From Paenibacillus sp. V4I7 (GTDB lineage Bacteria > Bacillota > Bacilli > Paenibacillales > NBRC-103111): a stretch of DNA of 64,000 bases. How positions within the stretch are numbered: the first letter of the stretch is position 1; each line of letters starts with the position of its first letter. The stretch spans positions 6,882,001 through 6,946,000 of the forward strand of contig NZ_JAUSZD010000002.1 in the NCBI RefSeq assembly GCF_030817275.1, written 5' to 3'. Under the pieces are notes generated by a model that worked only from the letters and a program-made list of their open reading frames with translations, ran no database searches and had not been told where the DNA came from. This document shows, piece by piece, positions 1-8,728 of this stretch. The position numbers were made by a program, and so were the translations under genes.

Positions 1-26
1 TGAAATGCTAATCCGAATTTTTTCAT
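1..26 (-). CDS. Start of an unidentified gene, truncated by the window edge
   Basis: The minus strand shows AAGGGGGAATC followed by an ATG at 26..24 and codons for MKKFGLAF, a typical beginning of an exported or lipoprotein signal peptide. It is divergent from the two-component system, so it may encode a transporter or binding protein controlled by it; that is inference. A palindrome AAGCGCTT at 46-53 lies just upstream and weakly resembles a catabolite-control (cre) site. The rest of the gene is outside the window. Confidence 0.55.
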
Positions 27-257
27 TATGATTCCCCCTTTTATTAAGCGCTTTCTTTTTCATGAAAGCTTTTGGTTACGCTTTAATAGATTTCATCTTA
101 GTGGGGAATCTACAGAAAGCTAGACGAATCTACAATTTCTCTTTTTTATTTTTTCAAAAAATATACGTGTGTAAAAGTAAGCTATAGGTATAGAAGGAAT
201 AACGCAAACTATGTCGAATGACTTTTACTTCATGTGAGAAGGAGGGAAACAAGAACT

Positions 258-1529
258 TTGAAGGAAAAATGGTTCCTGCTCATACTCATGATCATTTCGG
301 TTCCCATCGCAGGCGAGTTGAATTTCTATCCGTTTCGAGATGAGTTTCGGGTTAGCTTAGGCACCCCCACCTTCTTCCTTTTCCTGTTGTGGCTGCGGAC
401 TCCATCCCCTCTTATCTCAGGTCTTCTTGTCGGGATATCCGTTGCACTCTTTCGCACAGGGCTTCAGGCGTTCCTTGACTCAGATTGGAACTGGTCCGCT
501 TCCTTTCATCATCATTATCCGGTATTCTTCTACTACCTGACCTATGGAATCGTCTTCACGGCCGTTCGTATGAACCGGTATCATAATCGGCCGCTTATAG
601 TCGGCTTTCTGGGCGTTTCGATTGAAATCGCCGCGACGTCGGCGGAACTACTATTTCGATATACATCCATCACCGAGATGACTTCTCTTACCACCTGGAA
701 TCAGATTGCATTAATTGCTTTTTTTCGCAGTTTTTTCGTGCTAGGTATTTTCAATATCGTGAAGTTGCGACATTCGAGGGCAGCCGAAGAGCAACAGCGC
801 AAAGAAAACGAGAAGATGATCATGCTTATCTCCGAGCTTTATGAAGAATCTATTCAGTTGAAGAAAACGCTGCACAATGCGGAATATATAACGCGGGTTA
901 GCTATGAACTCTATCGGTCTTTAAAGGATGTACATCTACAGGGGATCGATGACTTGTCGCAAAAAGCACTCCGAATCGCCGGTCAGGTTCATGAAATCAA
1001 AAAAGATAATCAACGGATTTATGCGGGGTTGTCCGGTTTAATTTCACATGATAGCGATTACTTACCCATGGATGAATTGGCCGGAATCGTCTTACGTTCT
1101 AATGAGAAATATGCCAGATCCCTCAGCAAGAAGATTGCATTCTCACTCCAGATCGATGGCGAATTCCCATTATGTCACGTGTATGCCACCTTATCCTTGC
1201 TCAATAACCTAGTGACTAATGCCGTTGAAGCAATTCGGGAGTCGGGCTGTATCAGGATTAGCGTGATACGAAACGGAGATGATATCGTTATTAATGTTAT
1301 TGATAACGGTCCGGGTATTGCGCCTAAGCATCATGAACGGATCTTCATGCCAGGGTTTACTACGAAATACGATGAATCCGGCAACCCTTCCACGGGTATA
1401 GGGCTCGCTTTCGTGAAACAAGAAGTCGAGCTGCTTCATGGAACCATACGGGTTCAAGCCGGCAGTGATGGGGTTGGTGCTAATTTCATCATCACATTGC
1501 CAGTGAGCCAGATAGGAAAGGAGGAATAG
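258..1529 (+). CDS. glnK: Sensor histidine kinase, GlnK (YcbA)-like
   Basis: Membrane sensor kinase of a two-component system. The first 180 residues hold about five hydrophobic segments. They are followed by a coiled linker, a likely phospho-acceptor His in QVHEIKKDNQRI and a C-terminal HATPase domain with N box (NNLVTNAVEAI), G1 (DNGPGI) and G2 (GIGLAFV). I take the TTG at 258 as start because GGAGGG at 241-246 is well placed; a GTG at 234 lies upstream of that site and is unlikely. It sits four bases before a response regulator with the GlnL architecture. In Bacillus subtilis this pair responds to glutamine and controls glutamine transport and glutaminase genes. The signal here is inferred from the architecture only. 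Confidence 0.78.
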   Translation: MKEKWFLLILMIISVPIAGELNFYPFRDEFRVSLGTPTFFLFLLWLRTPSPLISGLLVGISVALFRTGLQAFLDSDWNWSASFHHHYPVFFYYLTYGIVFTAVRMNRYHNRPLIVGFLGVSIEIAATSAELLFRYTSITEMTSLTTWNQIALIAFFRSFFVLGIFNIVKLRHSRAAEEQQRKENEKMIMLISELYEESIQLKKTLHNAEYITRVSYELYRSLKDVHLQGIDDLSQKALRIAGQVHEIKKDNQRIYAGLSGLISHDSDYLPMDELAGIVLRSNEKYARSLSKKIAFSLQIDGEFPLCHVYATLSLLNNLVTNAVEAIRESGCIRISVIRNGDDIVINVIDNGPGIAPKHHERIFMPGFTTKYDESGNPSTGIGLAFVKQEVELLHGTIRVQAGSDGVGANFIITLPVSQIGKEE

Positions 1530-1533
1530 CCTT

Positions 1534-2463
1534 ATGCGTTTTTTTATTATCGATGACGATCCGGCCGTACGTTACATGCTGGAGCAAATTATCGAGGATG
1601 AGGATTTGGGAAGTATCGTAGGTGAAGCCCCAGATGGGGCACACATTGACAGCGATCTACTTGCCCTCAAACAAGTGGATATCGTTCTTATCGATTTATT
1701 GATGCCTGATCGTGACGGTATAGAAACCGTTCGTGAGATTTCCGGTAAGTTCGAAGGCAAAATCATCATGATTTCTCAAGTAGAGTCGAAGGAAATGATT
1801 GGGTTGGCTTATTCCTGCGGAATTGAGTATTATATCACGAAACCGATCAACCGATTGGAATTGATCGCCGTTATTCGTAAGGTTTCCGAGCTGCTTAGGC
1901 TGCACCAATCCATAAGAAACATTCAGAAATCACTAAGCGCCATCGGCATGAACGGCGTCCTTACGGAGAAAGATCCGACTTCCAGTGCAAAAACAATAGT
2001 AACAAGCGGGAATTATGTCTTATCGGACCTTGGATTAATCGGTGAATCCGGCTGCAAAGATTTATTGGAGATGCTAGATTATTTGTATCGTGCCGATATG
2101 AATCAACCGCTCGCGCTTAACTTTCCACCGCTTCATGAAATTTTTCAAAACGTCGCCGAAAAAAAATTAACTCCCTCAGCCTCCGACAGCGATTTGAGAA
2201 AAGAAGTCAAAGCAGCCGAGCAGCGGGTACGACGGACTGTGAACCAAGCGCTAACAAACCTAGCCTCCCTTGGATTGCTTGATTATTCGAATCCTAAGTT
2301 TGAGGAATACTCGAACAAATTTTTTGATCTAAGCGATGTCCGCAAAAGAATGAGGGAATTGGAGAATAAGGAAGATGAATCTCAAAGTATCATCCGACAA
2401 AATACAAAAAAGTTTATTCAGGTGCTTTATTTGGAAGCCAAAAAATTGATTAGCCAGCTGTGA
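1534..2463 (+). CDS. glnL: Response regulator, GlnL (YcbB)-like
   Basis: Receiver domain at residues 1-125, with the acidic pocket in FIIDDDP, the phospho-acceptor Asp in LIDLLMPDRDG and the conserved Lys in ITKPI. A C-terminal YcbB-type effector region follows (about 150-309) in place of a standard winged helix. At 309 residues it is close to the length of B. subtilis GlnL. A strong site AAAGGAGG precedes the ATG. It is translationally linked to the kinase at 258-1529, so it is the cognate regulator. Target genes are not visible in the window, except possibly the divergent gene at 1-26. Confidence 0.8.
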   Translation: MRFFIIDDDPAVRYMLEQIIEDEDLGSIVGEAPDGAHIDSDLLALKQVDIVLIDLLMPDRDGIETVREISGKFEGKIIMISQVESKEMIGLAYSCGIEYYITKPINRLELIAVIRKVSELLRLHQSIRNIQKSLSAIGMNGVLTEKDPTSSAKTIVTSGNYVLSDLGLIGESGCKDLLEMLDYLYRADMNQPLALNFPPLHEIFQNVAEKKLTPSASDSDLRKEVKAAEQRVRRTVNQALTNLASLGLLDYSNPKFEEYSNKFFDLSDVRKRMRELENKEDESQSIIRQNTKKFIQVLYLEAKKLISQL

Positions 2464-2525
2464 GGTAGGTTCCGTATCATTTGACCCGGAATATTCAATC
2501 CGGGAGTCAACGATGCGATCGCAAA

Positions 2526-2572
2526 AAAAAATGGCGGAGCAAGAATAAACCTTGCACCACCATTTTCTACTT
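2526..2572 (-). terminator. Intrinsic terminator for the gene at 2594-3034
   Basis: AAAATGGcGGaGCAAG pairs with CTTGCaCCaCCATTTT around a 7-nt loop. On the minus strand the stem is followed by a run of T. A second hairpin (TTGAC-CCGGA, 2479-2511) lies just after glnL and may end that operon. Confidence 0.7.
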
Positions 2573-2593
2573 TTCTAACATAAAGGAGCCGCA

Positions 2594-3034
2594 CTATACT
2601 CGGTAATTGTCGCTTCTCCAGCTCTTGATCGACTTCTTAATCGCGTCAGGCGATAACTGCTCAGCAGAAGCTTTCTTACAAAGTGTAGGAAACTCCTCAT
2701 CGGAAGCAAAGCGCAAAGCTGTAATTTGCCCCATCGTGAGCTTGGTATCCAGCAGCTTCTGGGTCAACACATAATGCCTGAGATTTTCTTCTGCCCGTAT
2801 CGCGCGATCCTGCGCTTTTAAAGGATAGGTACGAACAATTATAAGTACAATGACTATACTGATCGAAATGAGTAGAAAAAGAATCGCGGGCAGCACTTGA
2901 TCCCCGGATTGCACCGACTTAATAAGCTGGGTGACGGATAAAATCACCAATCCTAACGAAAGCAAAGTAAATACAAAGTGATACAGCGGGTGTATTCTAC
3001 GATGATTCGCATAGTTTTGATTGTCGTTCTTCAT
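2594..3034 (-). CDS. DUF6526-like small membrane protein
   Basis: 146 residues with the NYANHRRIHPLYHF beginning typical of the DUF6526 family, two central hydrophobic segments (about 18-40 and 45-70) and a soluble basic C-terminal half. No enzymatic motif is seen and the family has no established function. Its ATG overlaps the stop of the upstream gene (ATGA at 3031-3034), so the two are translationally coupled. GGGGAAATC provides the ribosome site. Confidence 0.6.
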   Translation of the reverse strand: MKNDNQNYANHRRIHPLYHFVFTLLSLGLVILSVTQLIKSVQSGDQVLPAILFLLISISIVIVLIIVRTYPLKAQDRAIRAEENLRHYVLTQKLLDTKLTMGQITALRFASDEEFPTLCKKASAEQLSPDAIKKSIKSWRSDNYRV

Positions 3035-3258
3035 GATTTCCCCACAATCTCATCAATCTCACTTTTTAATAAAAGGTACCGATGTACACTTCTCATAATT
3101 GGCACTTTGGTTAATTTGTTTTTGTCCACATACAGTTTCATCTGATCTTTAGAAAGACCTAATGATTCTCCCGCTTCCATAACGGTTAGTACTTCTTCAT
3201 TACTTGTAGCGTTGAACGTTGACTTCACTTTTTGATTCCAGTCTTCAAAAGTATTCAT
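3031..3258 (-). CDS. Small MerR/excisionase-like HTH protein
   Basis: 75 residues. Residues 20-68 (LTVMEAGESLGLSKDQMKLY followed by KNKLTKVPI and a LLLKSEID end) fit the winged-helix pattern of excisionase/MerR-like DNA-binding domains. I start at the ATG at 3258, preceded by GAAGGG; the longer frame would begin inside the promoter. A good extended -10, TGGTATAAT (3288-3296 minus strand), lies just upstream. It probably regulates itself and the coupled membrane protein, which is inference. Confidence 0.5.
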   Translation of the reverse strand: MNTFEDWNQKVKSTFNATSNEEVLTVMEAGESLGLSKDQMKLYVDKNKLTKVPIMRSVHRYLLLKSEIDEIVGKS

Positions 3259-3334
3259 ATGCTCGCACCCTTCTAATTCCGTTACTTTAATTATACCACA
3301 GAAATTAAAAGAGGCATCATCCAATTAGCGGATA

Positions 3335-4093
3335 CTACTTCACATCCTCATCGTTTAAAAGCTCCAGCAGCGCTTGTGGCAGGGCAAATTGCTGATTGTT
3401 AATAATAATTCGATTCAACTTATCGTCCATTGTTTCCGAATGCTCTTCTTTAATGACTTCAATTTCGGCATGCAAGCGTTCCATTTGCAGATCCAAAGCT
3501 GACGCGGCTGCAGCCGCTTGCTTTAATTCATCCAGAAGCCGCGCTGGTACAGCTTGATTGCCTTGATTGAACTTATAATAGATTTTATGCTCCAAACTTG
3601 CCCAAAAGTCCATTGCAATCGTTCGAATCTGAACTTCGATGCACACACTTTCTAGTCGATCCGACATATGTACAGGCACTTCGATGATCAAATGAAGACT
3701 TTGGTAGCCATTAGGCTTTGGGTTCTTAATATAATCCTTTTCATCTAGTACTTTAAGGTCGCCTTGACTCTTCAGCATCTGGCTTATGACATAAATATCA
3801 GAGACAAACGAACACGTAATCCGCATCCCTGCGATGTCCTTAATACTCTCCTTAATCCCTGAGAACGAGAGATCGCCTCCCTTTCTATTGAGCTTGTGAA
3901 AGATACTTTCCGGGGACTTCAAGCGTGATTTAGTATGTTCAATCGGGTTATATTCATGCAGCATTTCGAACTCCTGCACAAGAATTTCAATTCTGGTCTC
4001 TATCTCATCCAGTGCGAACTTATACGTCATCATAAATCGTGTCAGTTCGTTCTTGAATCGTTTTAAATCATTGATCGAAAGTTGATTCATCAT
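3335..4093 (-). CDS. relP: Small alarmone synthetase, RelP/YwaC type
   Basis: RelA/SpoT synthetase domain without hydrolase or regulatory domains. It makes (p)ppGpp from ATP and GTP or GDP. The sequence carries NPIEHTKSRLKSPESI, the DIAGMRI region, PKPNGYQSLHL and the EVQIRTIAMDFWASLEHKI signature, matching B. subtilis YwaC (SasA/RelP) more closely than YjbM. The C-terminal 60 residues form a helical tail. The ATG at 4093 is preferred because AAAGGATGG sits ahead of it; an ATG at 4105 overlaps that site. It is transcribed away from the secreted coiled-coil gene, and its own promoter must lie in 4094-4180. Confidence 0.85.
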   Translation of the reverse strand: MMNQLSINDLKRFKNELTRFMMTYKFALDEIETRIEILVQEFEMLHEYNPIEHTKSRLKSPESIFHKLNRKGGDLSFSGIKESIKDIAGMRITCSFVSDIYVISQMLKSQGDLKVLDEKDYIKNPKPNGYQSLHLIIEVPVHMSDRLESVCIEVQIRTIAMDFWASLEHKIYYKFNQGNQAVPARLLDELKQAAAAASALDLQMERLHAEIEVIKEEHSETMDDKLNRIIINNQQFALPQALLELLNDEDVK

Positions 4094-4182
4094 GGTTGTT
4101 TCCATCCTTTGGTCGTGGTTATTTTACCAGTCCTAGCTAGTGTAATGCACATGTATCACTTGGTGCAAATTTGGTGTTCGTA

Positions 4183-4212
4183 TTGACATCTTCTGTGGCG
4201 TCTTGGTATAGT
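4183..4212 (+). promoter_or_regulatory. Sigma-A-like promoter
   Basis: TTGACA at 4183-4188, an 18-nt spacer and TATAGT at 4207-4212 upstream of the secreted coiled-coil gene. The transcript would begin near 4219, just before the leader hairpin. Confidence 0.65.
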
Positions 4213-4246
4213 ACTCCTATCATATTCGAGTGAATACTTACGACGG

Positions 4247-4295
4247 AAGCACCCGTAAGATAAGGCCGATGGCCTTTCTTGCAGGTGCTTTTTTT
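4247..4295 (+). terminator. Leader terminator (candidate attenuator)
   Basis: AAGCACC pairs with GGTGCTT, with an inner AAGATAAGGCC/GGCCTTTCTT arm, and TTTTT follows at 4291-4295. It lies between the promoter and the start codon at 4338. No upstream gene on this strand needs a terminator here, so conditional termination of the downstream gene is possible. Confidence 0.6.
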
Positions 4296-4337
4296 GTTGT
4301 ATTCATATCCATTTCCAAATTTGAAGGAGGTTGTCTA

Positions 4338-5144
4338 TTGAAAAATTTCACCGCTTTGCTCACCGCTTTAGCCCTCGCCTCGGCCATTCCAGCCGAATTG
4401 GCTTCAGCCGCTTCATTCGAAATCACAACCACGATTCAATCCTCTCTCGACAAAACGATTGCCGGCGCGCCTCAAACCCAAGCTAGTAAAATCAGTTCGC
4501 TATACACCGAATTCCTCAACCTTCAGAAGCAAGAACAGGACTGGGAAGCCAAGATCAATACGCTGCATAGCAGAAATAAGGATACATCGGCAGAGCTTAG
4601 CAAACAGGCCAAAGATATCGATTCCGCCAAATTGGCGAAATTGGAGGAGGAGGTCACGCGAACAAGAGCTCGGCACCAGCCCTTATTATCTCAATACGCC
4701 GCGCTAAACAAACAAATCGAAGCCGCCCGAGCGCTGAAAAGCAAGAGCTTGAGCGCACTGCTAAGATTCCAAGCTGCTGCTATGAAAATACCCGTACAAC
4801 TAGCTCGACTCGACATCAGCGCCAAGGTAAAAGCTTCCCAAGCCGCTAAAGACAAAGCATCCAAGGCGACGAAAAAAATCCGCAGCAGCCTGAATGACAT
4901 TGACCCCATAAACGTACAAATCAAAGCTAAGCAAGGTGCTATCAAAACGATCCAAAACAGCCTCTCCCCGATATGGACCGCATTTAAACAAGGAGCAAAA
5001 AAAGAAGATACGAATGCTGTTCAAAGCTCACTCACCTCCATGATTTCTCTATCCCGTCAAATGAATGCAGAAAAAGAAAGCATCTTTAAGCTTGAAACGA
5101 AGATAAGTGATGCACTCACAGCGATTAAGGCTCAGATCCCGTAG
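4338..5144 (+). CDS. Secreted coiled-coil protein of unknown function
   Basis: 268 residues starting at TTG 4338, with AAGGAGG eight bases upstream. A signal peptide (residues 1-26, cleavage near ASA|ASF) is followed by an almost entirely helical, Lys/Ala/Gln-rich region with heptad character. No catalytic motif or cell-wall anchor is visible. I do not recognise the family. The leader carries an intrinsic terminator. In the same frame, after its TAG, lies a remnant of a Doc-family toxin, but this protein does not resemble an antitoxin. Confidence 0.6.
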   Translation: MKNFTALLTALALASAIPAELASAASFEITTTIQSSLDKTIAGAPQTQASKISSLYTEFLNLQKQEQDWEAKINTLHSRNKDTSAELSKQAKDIDSAKLAKLEEEVTRTRARHQPLLSQYAALNKQIEAARALKSKSLSALLRFQAAAMKIPVQLARLDISAKVKASQAAKDKASKATKKIRSSLNDIDPINVQIKAKQGAIKTIQNSLSPIWTAFKQGAKKEDTNAVQSSLTSMISLSRQMNAEKESIFKLETKISDALTAIKAQIP

Positions 5145-5453
5145 GTTGGAGTCGCTGATAAGGAGTCTGCTTTATTGCCCCCGCAATCATCAGCCTTTGG
5201 AGATGTTGCTTATCCAAGCATCTATCAAAAAGCAGCAGCTTTGTTCGAATTCTTGGGACAACATCTCCCCTTTCAAAATGCGAACAAACGTACAGCCTTT
5301 ACTGCACTAGTCACCTTTCTCCGTTACAACGATTATCGTTTCTCGATGGATAACAAGGCTGCGGAAGATTTGACAGTAGACATGGTTAACCACCAATATT
5401 CTTTCGATGACGTAGCTGAGATATTCAGGAGACATACAGTGCCCATTGACTAA
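5145..5453 (+). pseudogene. Doc (Fic-fold) toxin remnant
   Basis: The frame reads GVADKESALLPPQSSAFG, then AYPSIYQKAAALFEFLGQ and LPFQNANKRTA followed by a FLRYNDYRF helix. This matches the C-terminal two thirds of Doc/Fic-type death-on-curing kinases. The catalytic motif normally reads HxFxxANKRTA; here the His position is Leu, so activity is not expected. The N-terminal part and a start codon are missing, and the frame opens directly after the TAG of the preceding gene. No Phd-like antitoxin is next to it. I read it as a decayed toxin gene. Confidence 0.65.
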
Positions 5454-5506
5454 TGAGGCTGCCCCAAAAGTTCATCATCTCCCCTCGCTTTAACACCCAT
5501 ACAACT

Positions 5507-5535
5507 CAAAAAAGCACCCTCTCAGGTGCTTTTTA
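5507..5535. terminator. Bidirectional intrinsic terminator
   Basis: AAAAAGCACC-ctctca-GGTGCTTTTT is flanked by A and T runs and sits between convergent genes. Similar GCACC/GGTGC hairpins recur at 17612-17631 and 28132-28151. Confidence 0.75.
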
Positions 5536-5588
5536 TGCTTATACTAGCAAAGTACTGCTTAACGCTTCCTAAACTACCTTGCAAAGGC

Positions 5589-6116
5589 TTATGGTTTGAA
5601 ATACGGAGGTGCTTTAAACCACCCTTTTCTCATTAATACATCTTTTAACGTTATCGCGTATGTAAACTTCTTCATCTGAAATTTGGCGAACATTGCCGCA
5701 ACATCCGGCCGTACTGCCTCTGTCATGCCCCGGCAAGCATAAGAAATTCCCAGTACAATATTGAAGCTGAGAAGATTCGCTACTTCCTCATCAGACAGTT
5801 TGGAGCCCTCCGGAATATTTCGAAAATCGCCAATCGGTATAACCGGCGTTGCCTCGGGCACCGGGACGCCTTCTGCTTTTAAAAACTCAGTTAGCTCTGC
5901 AAAAATTGGACCATGAACATCGTTAATGACTTCTTTCAGCTTCTCCTTAAGTTCTAGATCCTCTACAATATTAAAAGACACCTTTTCACCGCGCATTGTT
6001 TGATCCGTTGCAGTCAAATAAAACCACAGATTCATGACTTCTCCGACGTTTAAAGGCGGTTTTTCACCATCCAGAAACGGCTTAATCGCATCATTGAGTA
6101 CTTCCATGATATTCAT
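5589..6116 (-). CDS. DUF3231 family protein
   Basis: 175 residues from the ATG at 6116, preceded by AAAAAAGGAGCTG. The sequence (NVGEVMNLWFYLTATDQ, then LKAEGVPVPEATP and SDEEVANLLSFNIVLG) fits DUF3231, a helical, ferritin-like family common in Bacillus and Paenibacillus and often linked with the spore surface. Family members usually have one or two repeats; this has one. It is followed by its own short downstream region and precedes the GMC operon on the same strand with a gap of about 65 bases. A role in spores is inferred from the family only. Confidence 0.65.
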   Translation of the reverse strand: MNIMEVLNDAIKPFLDGEKPPLNVGEVMNLWFYLTATDQTMRGEKVSFNIVEDLELKEKLKEVINDVHGPIFAELTEFLKAEGVPVPEATPVIPIGDFRNIPEGSKLSDEEVANLLSFNIVLGISYACRGMTEAVRPDVAAMFAKFQMKKFTYAITLKDVLMRKGWFKAPPYFKP

Positions 6117-6180
6117 GTTCGCAGCTCCTTTTTTGCTAGTTAGCGTTCCCATTTGTTTGGCTTTTATTTCATTTCATTCA

Positions 6181-7884
6181 TTAAAAATATTTTTCAACCA
6201 GTTTGTCAGCTGTTCGTGTAGCGAGAGCTTGCGTTGTAAGCGTTGGATTCGCCCCGCCCAATGCGTTAAAATGCACACTATTATCAGCAATATATAACCG
6301 CTTTGTCTGATAGGATTCACAGCTGTCATCTACGACAAACCCCATCCTCATGGTGCTTTCCATATGTATCATCAGAGAGGCCGGCCAGTCGGTCCGGAGC
6401 ACCTTCTTGGCTCCTGCTTTCCGCAAAATTTCCACGGCGATTTTAACCAGTTCGTTACGGTTCCAACTCCCCCGTTGTCCGGGAACATAGCTCACCTTCG
6501 GGACAGGTCCATTTTCATCCTTATTTGCAGGATCAACCGTAACCCCGTTTCTATAATTAACCTCATCGTCTGCAAATATAACTATGCTTAACGTTCTTCG
6601 ATAGTTTTCCATCCATTGCTGCAGCTCAGGCCCTATAACTCGGCCTTTAGCATACCATGGCATACCGGTAAGGGGCGGCTGCATGGAGCTGTATCCAGAC
6701 TGACTTAATCCATAGCTCATAGAGGCGCTTAGTCCGGGGCTCATCCCTGTAACCTGAATGGATCCAAGTCCAGGATAGTCAAGCCTCCCCCCTGATGTAT
6801 GGCCAACAAAGGGATTGATATCCGGACTTCCCAGAATGGCGACCAGATCTTTTTCATCGAACATACCCGTGACCCAGTCAAAATAATGATTAACCAGCCC
6901 CCGTCCAACCCATGGATTACTGGGCAAACCAGAATTTAGCCAAAGCCGGGGACTTTCGATCGTTCCCGTAGCCATGACCACGACTCCGGCTCTAATCTCT
7001 TCTGTCTCCCCTGTCCATGTTTCCCGTATGCGCACGCCAATTGCTCGCAAGCCTTCCGTCAGATGAGTTTCCGTCAAAATTTGGGTGACAAAGGCATTGG
7101 GCCTTATGGTTACACGGCCTGTCTTTAAGGCTAGCGGGACATAGCTAACGTTGGTTGAACGCTTTGCAATTTTATCCACAGAAGGCCCGTGCGGGCATCC
7201 GTTGATACAATGACCGGCAAGAGTACAACCTTGCATCCAAGACAACTGTTCAACGGAATAATCTGGATTGGTAAGGTTCTTATTCGGAGGCAAAATGGCG
7301 TTGGGCTGCGGGCGATAGCCAGGAACTGTCACATTCAATGTGGGAATCAGCTGCCAGCCGGCCTTTTTTGCACCGTAAAAAAACAGCTCCTCTTTGGAAG
7401 TCATTGGAGCAAACTCAACCGGCAGCGTCGCTTCGACTTTTTCATAATAAGGAATAAGTTCGCGATAAGAAATCGGCCAAACATGATCAACCGTCACGGG
7501 AAAAGCGCGGGGCGAATTGGCAAGATAAGATTGCGTCGTCCCTCCTACGCCGGAATTTTGCCAAACAAACCCTCGCTCCGTTACACTCCGGAACCACGGA
7601 GGGCGATTTCTATCCGCAGGCCCCCAGCGAAGTCTCCCTGTGATCAAGTCATTCATTTCATCTTCATTCTTGTTGTACTGCTCCTTGAAAAGGAATATAT
7701 TCAAATCATCCGGTTTGGAGCTGCTTTGAGCTCCGCGGTTCGTATTCGGATCAGGCCACTGTGAATTCCCATACCAGGGACCTGCCTCCAACACCAAGAC
7801 CTGAAGGCCCTTTTCCCCAAGCTCTTTGGCAATCACGGCTCCACCGCCACCCGAACCGATCACAATAACATCAGGGTCAGTCAT
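6181..7884 (-). CDS. GMC-family FAD oxidoreductase
   Basis: 567 residues. An N-terminal FAD-binding site VIGSGGGGAVIAKELGEKG, with the following LEAG, identifies the GMC fold. The Cys-containing stretch CTLAGHCINGCPHG and the C-terminal NALGGANPTLTTQALATRTA fit the gluconate/sorbose-type large subunit. ATG at 7884 has AAGGGGGAA upstream and overlaps the end of the upstream gene by eight bases. That gene encodes a subunit-3 homologue, so the pair probably forms a membrane-linked sugar or alcohol dehydrogenase. Substrate and electron acceptor cannot be read from the sequence; no cytochrome subunit is adjacent. Confidence 0.8.
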   Translation of the reverse strand: MTDPDVIVIGSGGGGAVIAKELGEKGLQVLVLEAGPWYGNSQWPDPNTNRGAQSSSKPDDLNIFLFKEQYNKNEDEMNDLITGRLRWGPADRNRPPWFRSVTERGFVWQNSGVGGTTQSYLANSPRAFPVTVDHVWPISYRELIPYYEKVEATLPVEFAPMTSKEELFFYGAKKAGWQLIPTLNVTVPGYRPQPNAILPPNKNLTNPDYSVEQLSWMQGCTLAGHCINGCPHGPSVDKIAKRSTNVSYVPLALKTGRVTIRPNAFVTQILTETHLTEGLRAIGVRIRETWTGETEEIRAGVVVMATGTIESPRLWLNSGLPSNPWVGRGLVNHYFDWVTGMFDEKDLVAILGSPDINPFVGHTSGGRLDYPGLGSIQVTGMSPGLSASMSYGLSQSGYSSMQPPLTGMPWYAKGRVIGPELQQWMENYRRTLSIVIFADDEVNYRNGVTVDPANKDENGPVPKVSYVPGQRGSWNRNELVKIAVEILRKAGAKKVLRTDWPASLMIHMESTMRMGFVVDDSCESYQTKRLYIADNSVHFNALGGANPTLTTQALATRTADKLVEKYF

Positions 7885-8545
7885 TCGAATATTCCCCCTT
7901 AGCATGCGGATATTTTAATAAAAATCCACGAAAATCACGGTATCCGAATGCCGGCCCGGGATAACCAATCATACGCCAACCCGGAGGAAAAAACTCAACC
8001 TGTCGGTAGGCCGGAGGAGAGAGACGGGTTGTTCCATACCCGAACCATTCTGAATAGTAACCGAACATCGTTAATTGAGTTAACGAATCTATCATGGTTT
8101 GTATCATTCCGGGGTTGTTTTGATAAGGAGGAGGCATCAAGTGGAGAGGGATCTCGAGCCGATCTAGTAGAGCCAATGTTTGCAGCCTATCATCGCGGGA
8201 CAGAGCGGAAAACAGTCCGCCTCCGGGGAAAATCCAAGGGCTTAAGGGATGTTGAGCTAGCCCTCTCCGAATTAATTGCTCAGCCCCCATATCAAGTAAT
8301 TGAGCTGTTAACCTCGAAAGAGGAATCTGAATTCGATGCTCATCGTTTATAGGAACAAATTGCGAATGATCGATTTCGTTCATCACGAATTCATCCACAC
8401 AAAGCTGAACCGCCCCGGCTATAGGGATTGCTCCTATCGCTTCTGCCTGTCGAAGGGTAGGCGGAATAATCGTATCTACTAGCGCTTGAAAGGTCGCTTT
8501 GATGTTCATATCCCCTGTGCCAGTGCTTCCATTGGAACGCGACAT
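7877..8545 (-). CDS. Gluconate 2-dehydrogenase subunit 3-like protein
   Basis: 222 residues, helical, beginning with an ALVDTIIPP motif typical of gluconate 2-dehydrogenase subunit 3 and rich in Pro, Tyr and Trp near the end. This subunit normally partners a GMC large subunit and can carry the export signal for the complex; no clear twin-arginine signal is visible here. ATG at 8545 follows GGGGTGGTGAG. It overlaps the GMC gene by eight bases, which indicates translational coupling. Confidence 0.75.
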   Translation of the reverse strand: MSRSNGSTGTGDMNIKATFQALVDTIIPPTLRQAEAIGAIPIAGAVQLCVDEFVMNEIDHSQFVPINDEHRIQIPLSRLTAQLLDMGAEQLIRRGLAQHPLSPWIFPGGGLFSALSRDDRLQTLALLDRLEIPLHLMPPPYQNNPGMIQTMIDSLTQLTMFGYYSEWFGYGTTRLSPPAYRQVEFFPPGWRMIGYPGPAFGYRDFRGFLLKYPHAKGEYSND

Positions 8546-8673
8546 TAAACTCACCACCCCATTTAGTCGAGTCGTTACTATCTACATATATTTGAATCTG
8601 TGCTCACTATGTCAAAATAATAGACATTAGCTGCAGGCAAATCGAAATATTCCTATTTGTTGCCAAACACAAT

Positions 8674-8713
8674 AAAAAGAGCCTGCCAACGATCACTTGG
8701 CAAAGCTCTTTTT
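8674..8713 (-). terminator. Intrinsic terminator after the thioesterase
   Basis: AAAAAGAGC-ctGCCAA pairs with TTGGC-aaaGCTCTTTTT, with T runs on both strands. It directly follows the stop at 8729 on the minus strand. Confidence 0.75.
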
Positions 8714-8728
8714 GCAGCTTAAGAAATA

